From: JBBQAA01 sp038254195
GTDB lineage: Bacteria; Actinomycetota; Thermoleophilia; Solirubrobacterales; Solirubrobacteraceae
Assembly: GCA_038254195.1 (NCBI GenBank)
Contig: JBBSGJ010000045.1
Span: 1-13,615, forward strand
Direction of reading: 5' to 3'
Length of the DNA: 13,615 bases
Positions 13,604-13,615 of the stretch are shown piece after piece. The notes beneath the pieces were generated by a model that did not search any database, had not been told where the DNA came from, and saw only the letters and a list, made by a program, of their open reading frames with translations. Both the position numbers and the translations under genes were made by a program. Every line of letters begins with the position of its first letter. The first letter of the stretch is position 1.

Positions 13604-13610
13604 GAGGAGG
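13604..13610 (+). promoter_or_regulatory. Shine-Dalgarno-like GAGGAGG at the window end
   Basis: This sequence is 3 nt after the sulfatase stop and 5 nt before the window ends. It suggests a further + strand gene starting just outside, tightly linked to the sulfatase. The start codon is not visible. Confidence 0.5.
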
Positions 13611-13615
13611 CGGTC

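Overview
The window is very GC-rich, gene-dense DNA with short intergenic gaps, many GTG starts and few recognisable Shine-Dalgarno sites. The gene content (PASTA-type Ser/Thr kinase, FHA protein with a LuxR-like tail, UvdE, PKD protein with a characteristic C-terminal domain) points to a high-GC actinobacterium. From memory of the family, the C-terminal domain of the PKD protein suggests Thermoleophilia/Solirubrobacterales, possibly a metagenome contig. This placement is an inference. I see no tRNA, rRNA, CRISPR array, insertion sequence or phage gene, and no gene-free stretch longer than about 220 bases.

Region 1 (1-2232). A DUF58 gene fragment enters at the left edge on the + strand and loses its domain signature near base 200, inside simple-sequence DNA. 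Facing it on the - strand is a chain that reads right to left: a damaged small membrane protein (2232-2034), a secreted two-PKD-domain protein (1992-1012), a membrane-anchored Pro/Thr/Ala-rich protein (1015-572) and a Pro/Ala/Glu-rich ORF (575-117). The last three are joined by ATGA stop/start overlaps.

Region 2 (2299-3770). An acyl-CoA synthetase of the medium-chain/acetyl-CoA synthetase type has its ribosome-binding site embedded in a perfect 13-bp inverted repeat.

Region 3 (3789-7647). A possible cell-envelope signalling module. A - strand FHA-HTH protein diverges, across a 73-bp gap with two inverted repeats, from a + strand pair: a lipoprotein with an OmpA-like peptidoglycan-binding domain between two copies of an unfamiliar cysteine-paired domain, and 6 bp later a membrane Ser/Thr kinase with one extracellular PASTA domain. 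A hairpin follows the kinase.

Region 4 (7850-9906). A class I glutamine amidotransferase of the gamma-Glu-GABA hydrolase type is followed 12 bp later by a UvdE-type UV-damage endonuclease. The endonuclease frame runs 106 bp into the 3' end of an antisense ridA gene.

Region 5 (9907-13615). ridA diverges from a DUF255/YyaL thioredoxin-like protein across only 12 bp; that gene carries an 11-G run in its coding sequence. A secreted sulfatase with an intact formylglycine motif follows behind a strong Shine-Dalgarno site, and another Shine-Dalgarno sequence at the very end suggests a further gene just outside the window.

The best candidates for something not well described are the duplicated-domain OmpA lipoprotein with its FHA/kinase neighbours, the paired TANNNT-N7-GTG leaderless-looking starts, and several gene-edge oddities (frameshift, G11 tract, antisense tail).
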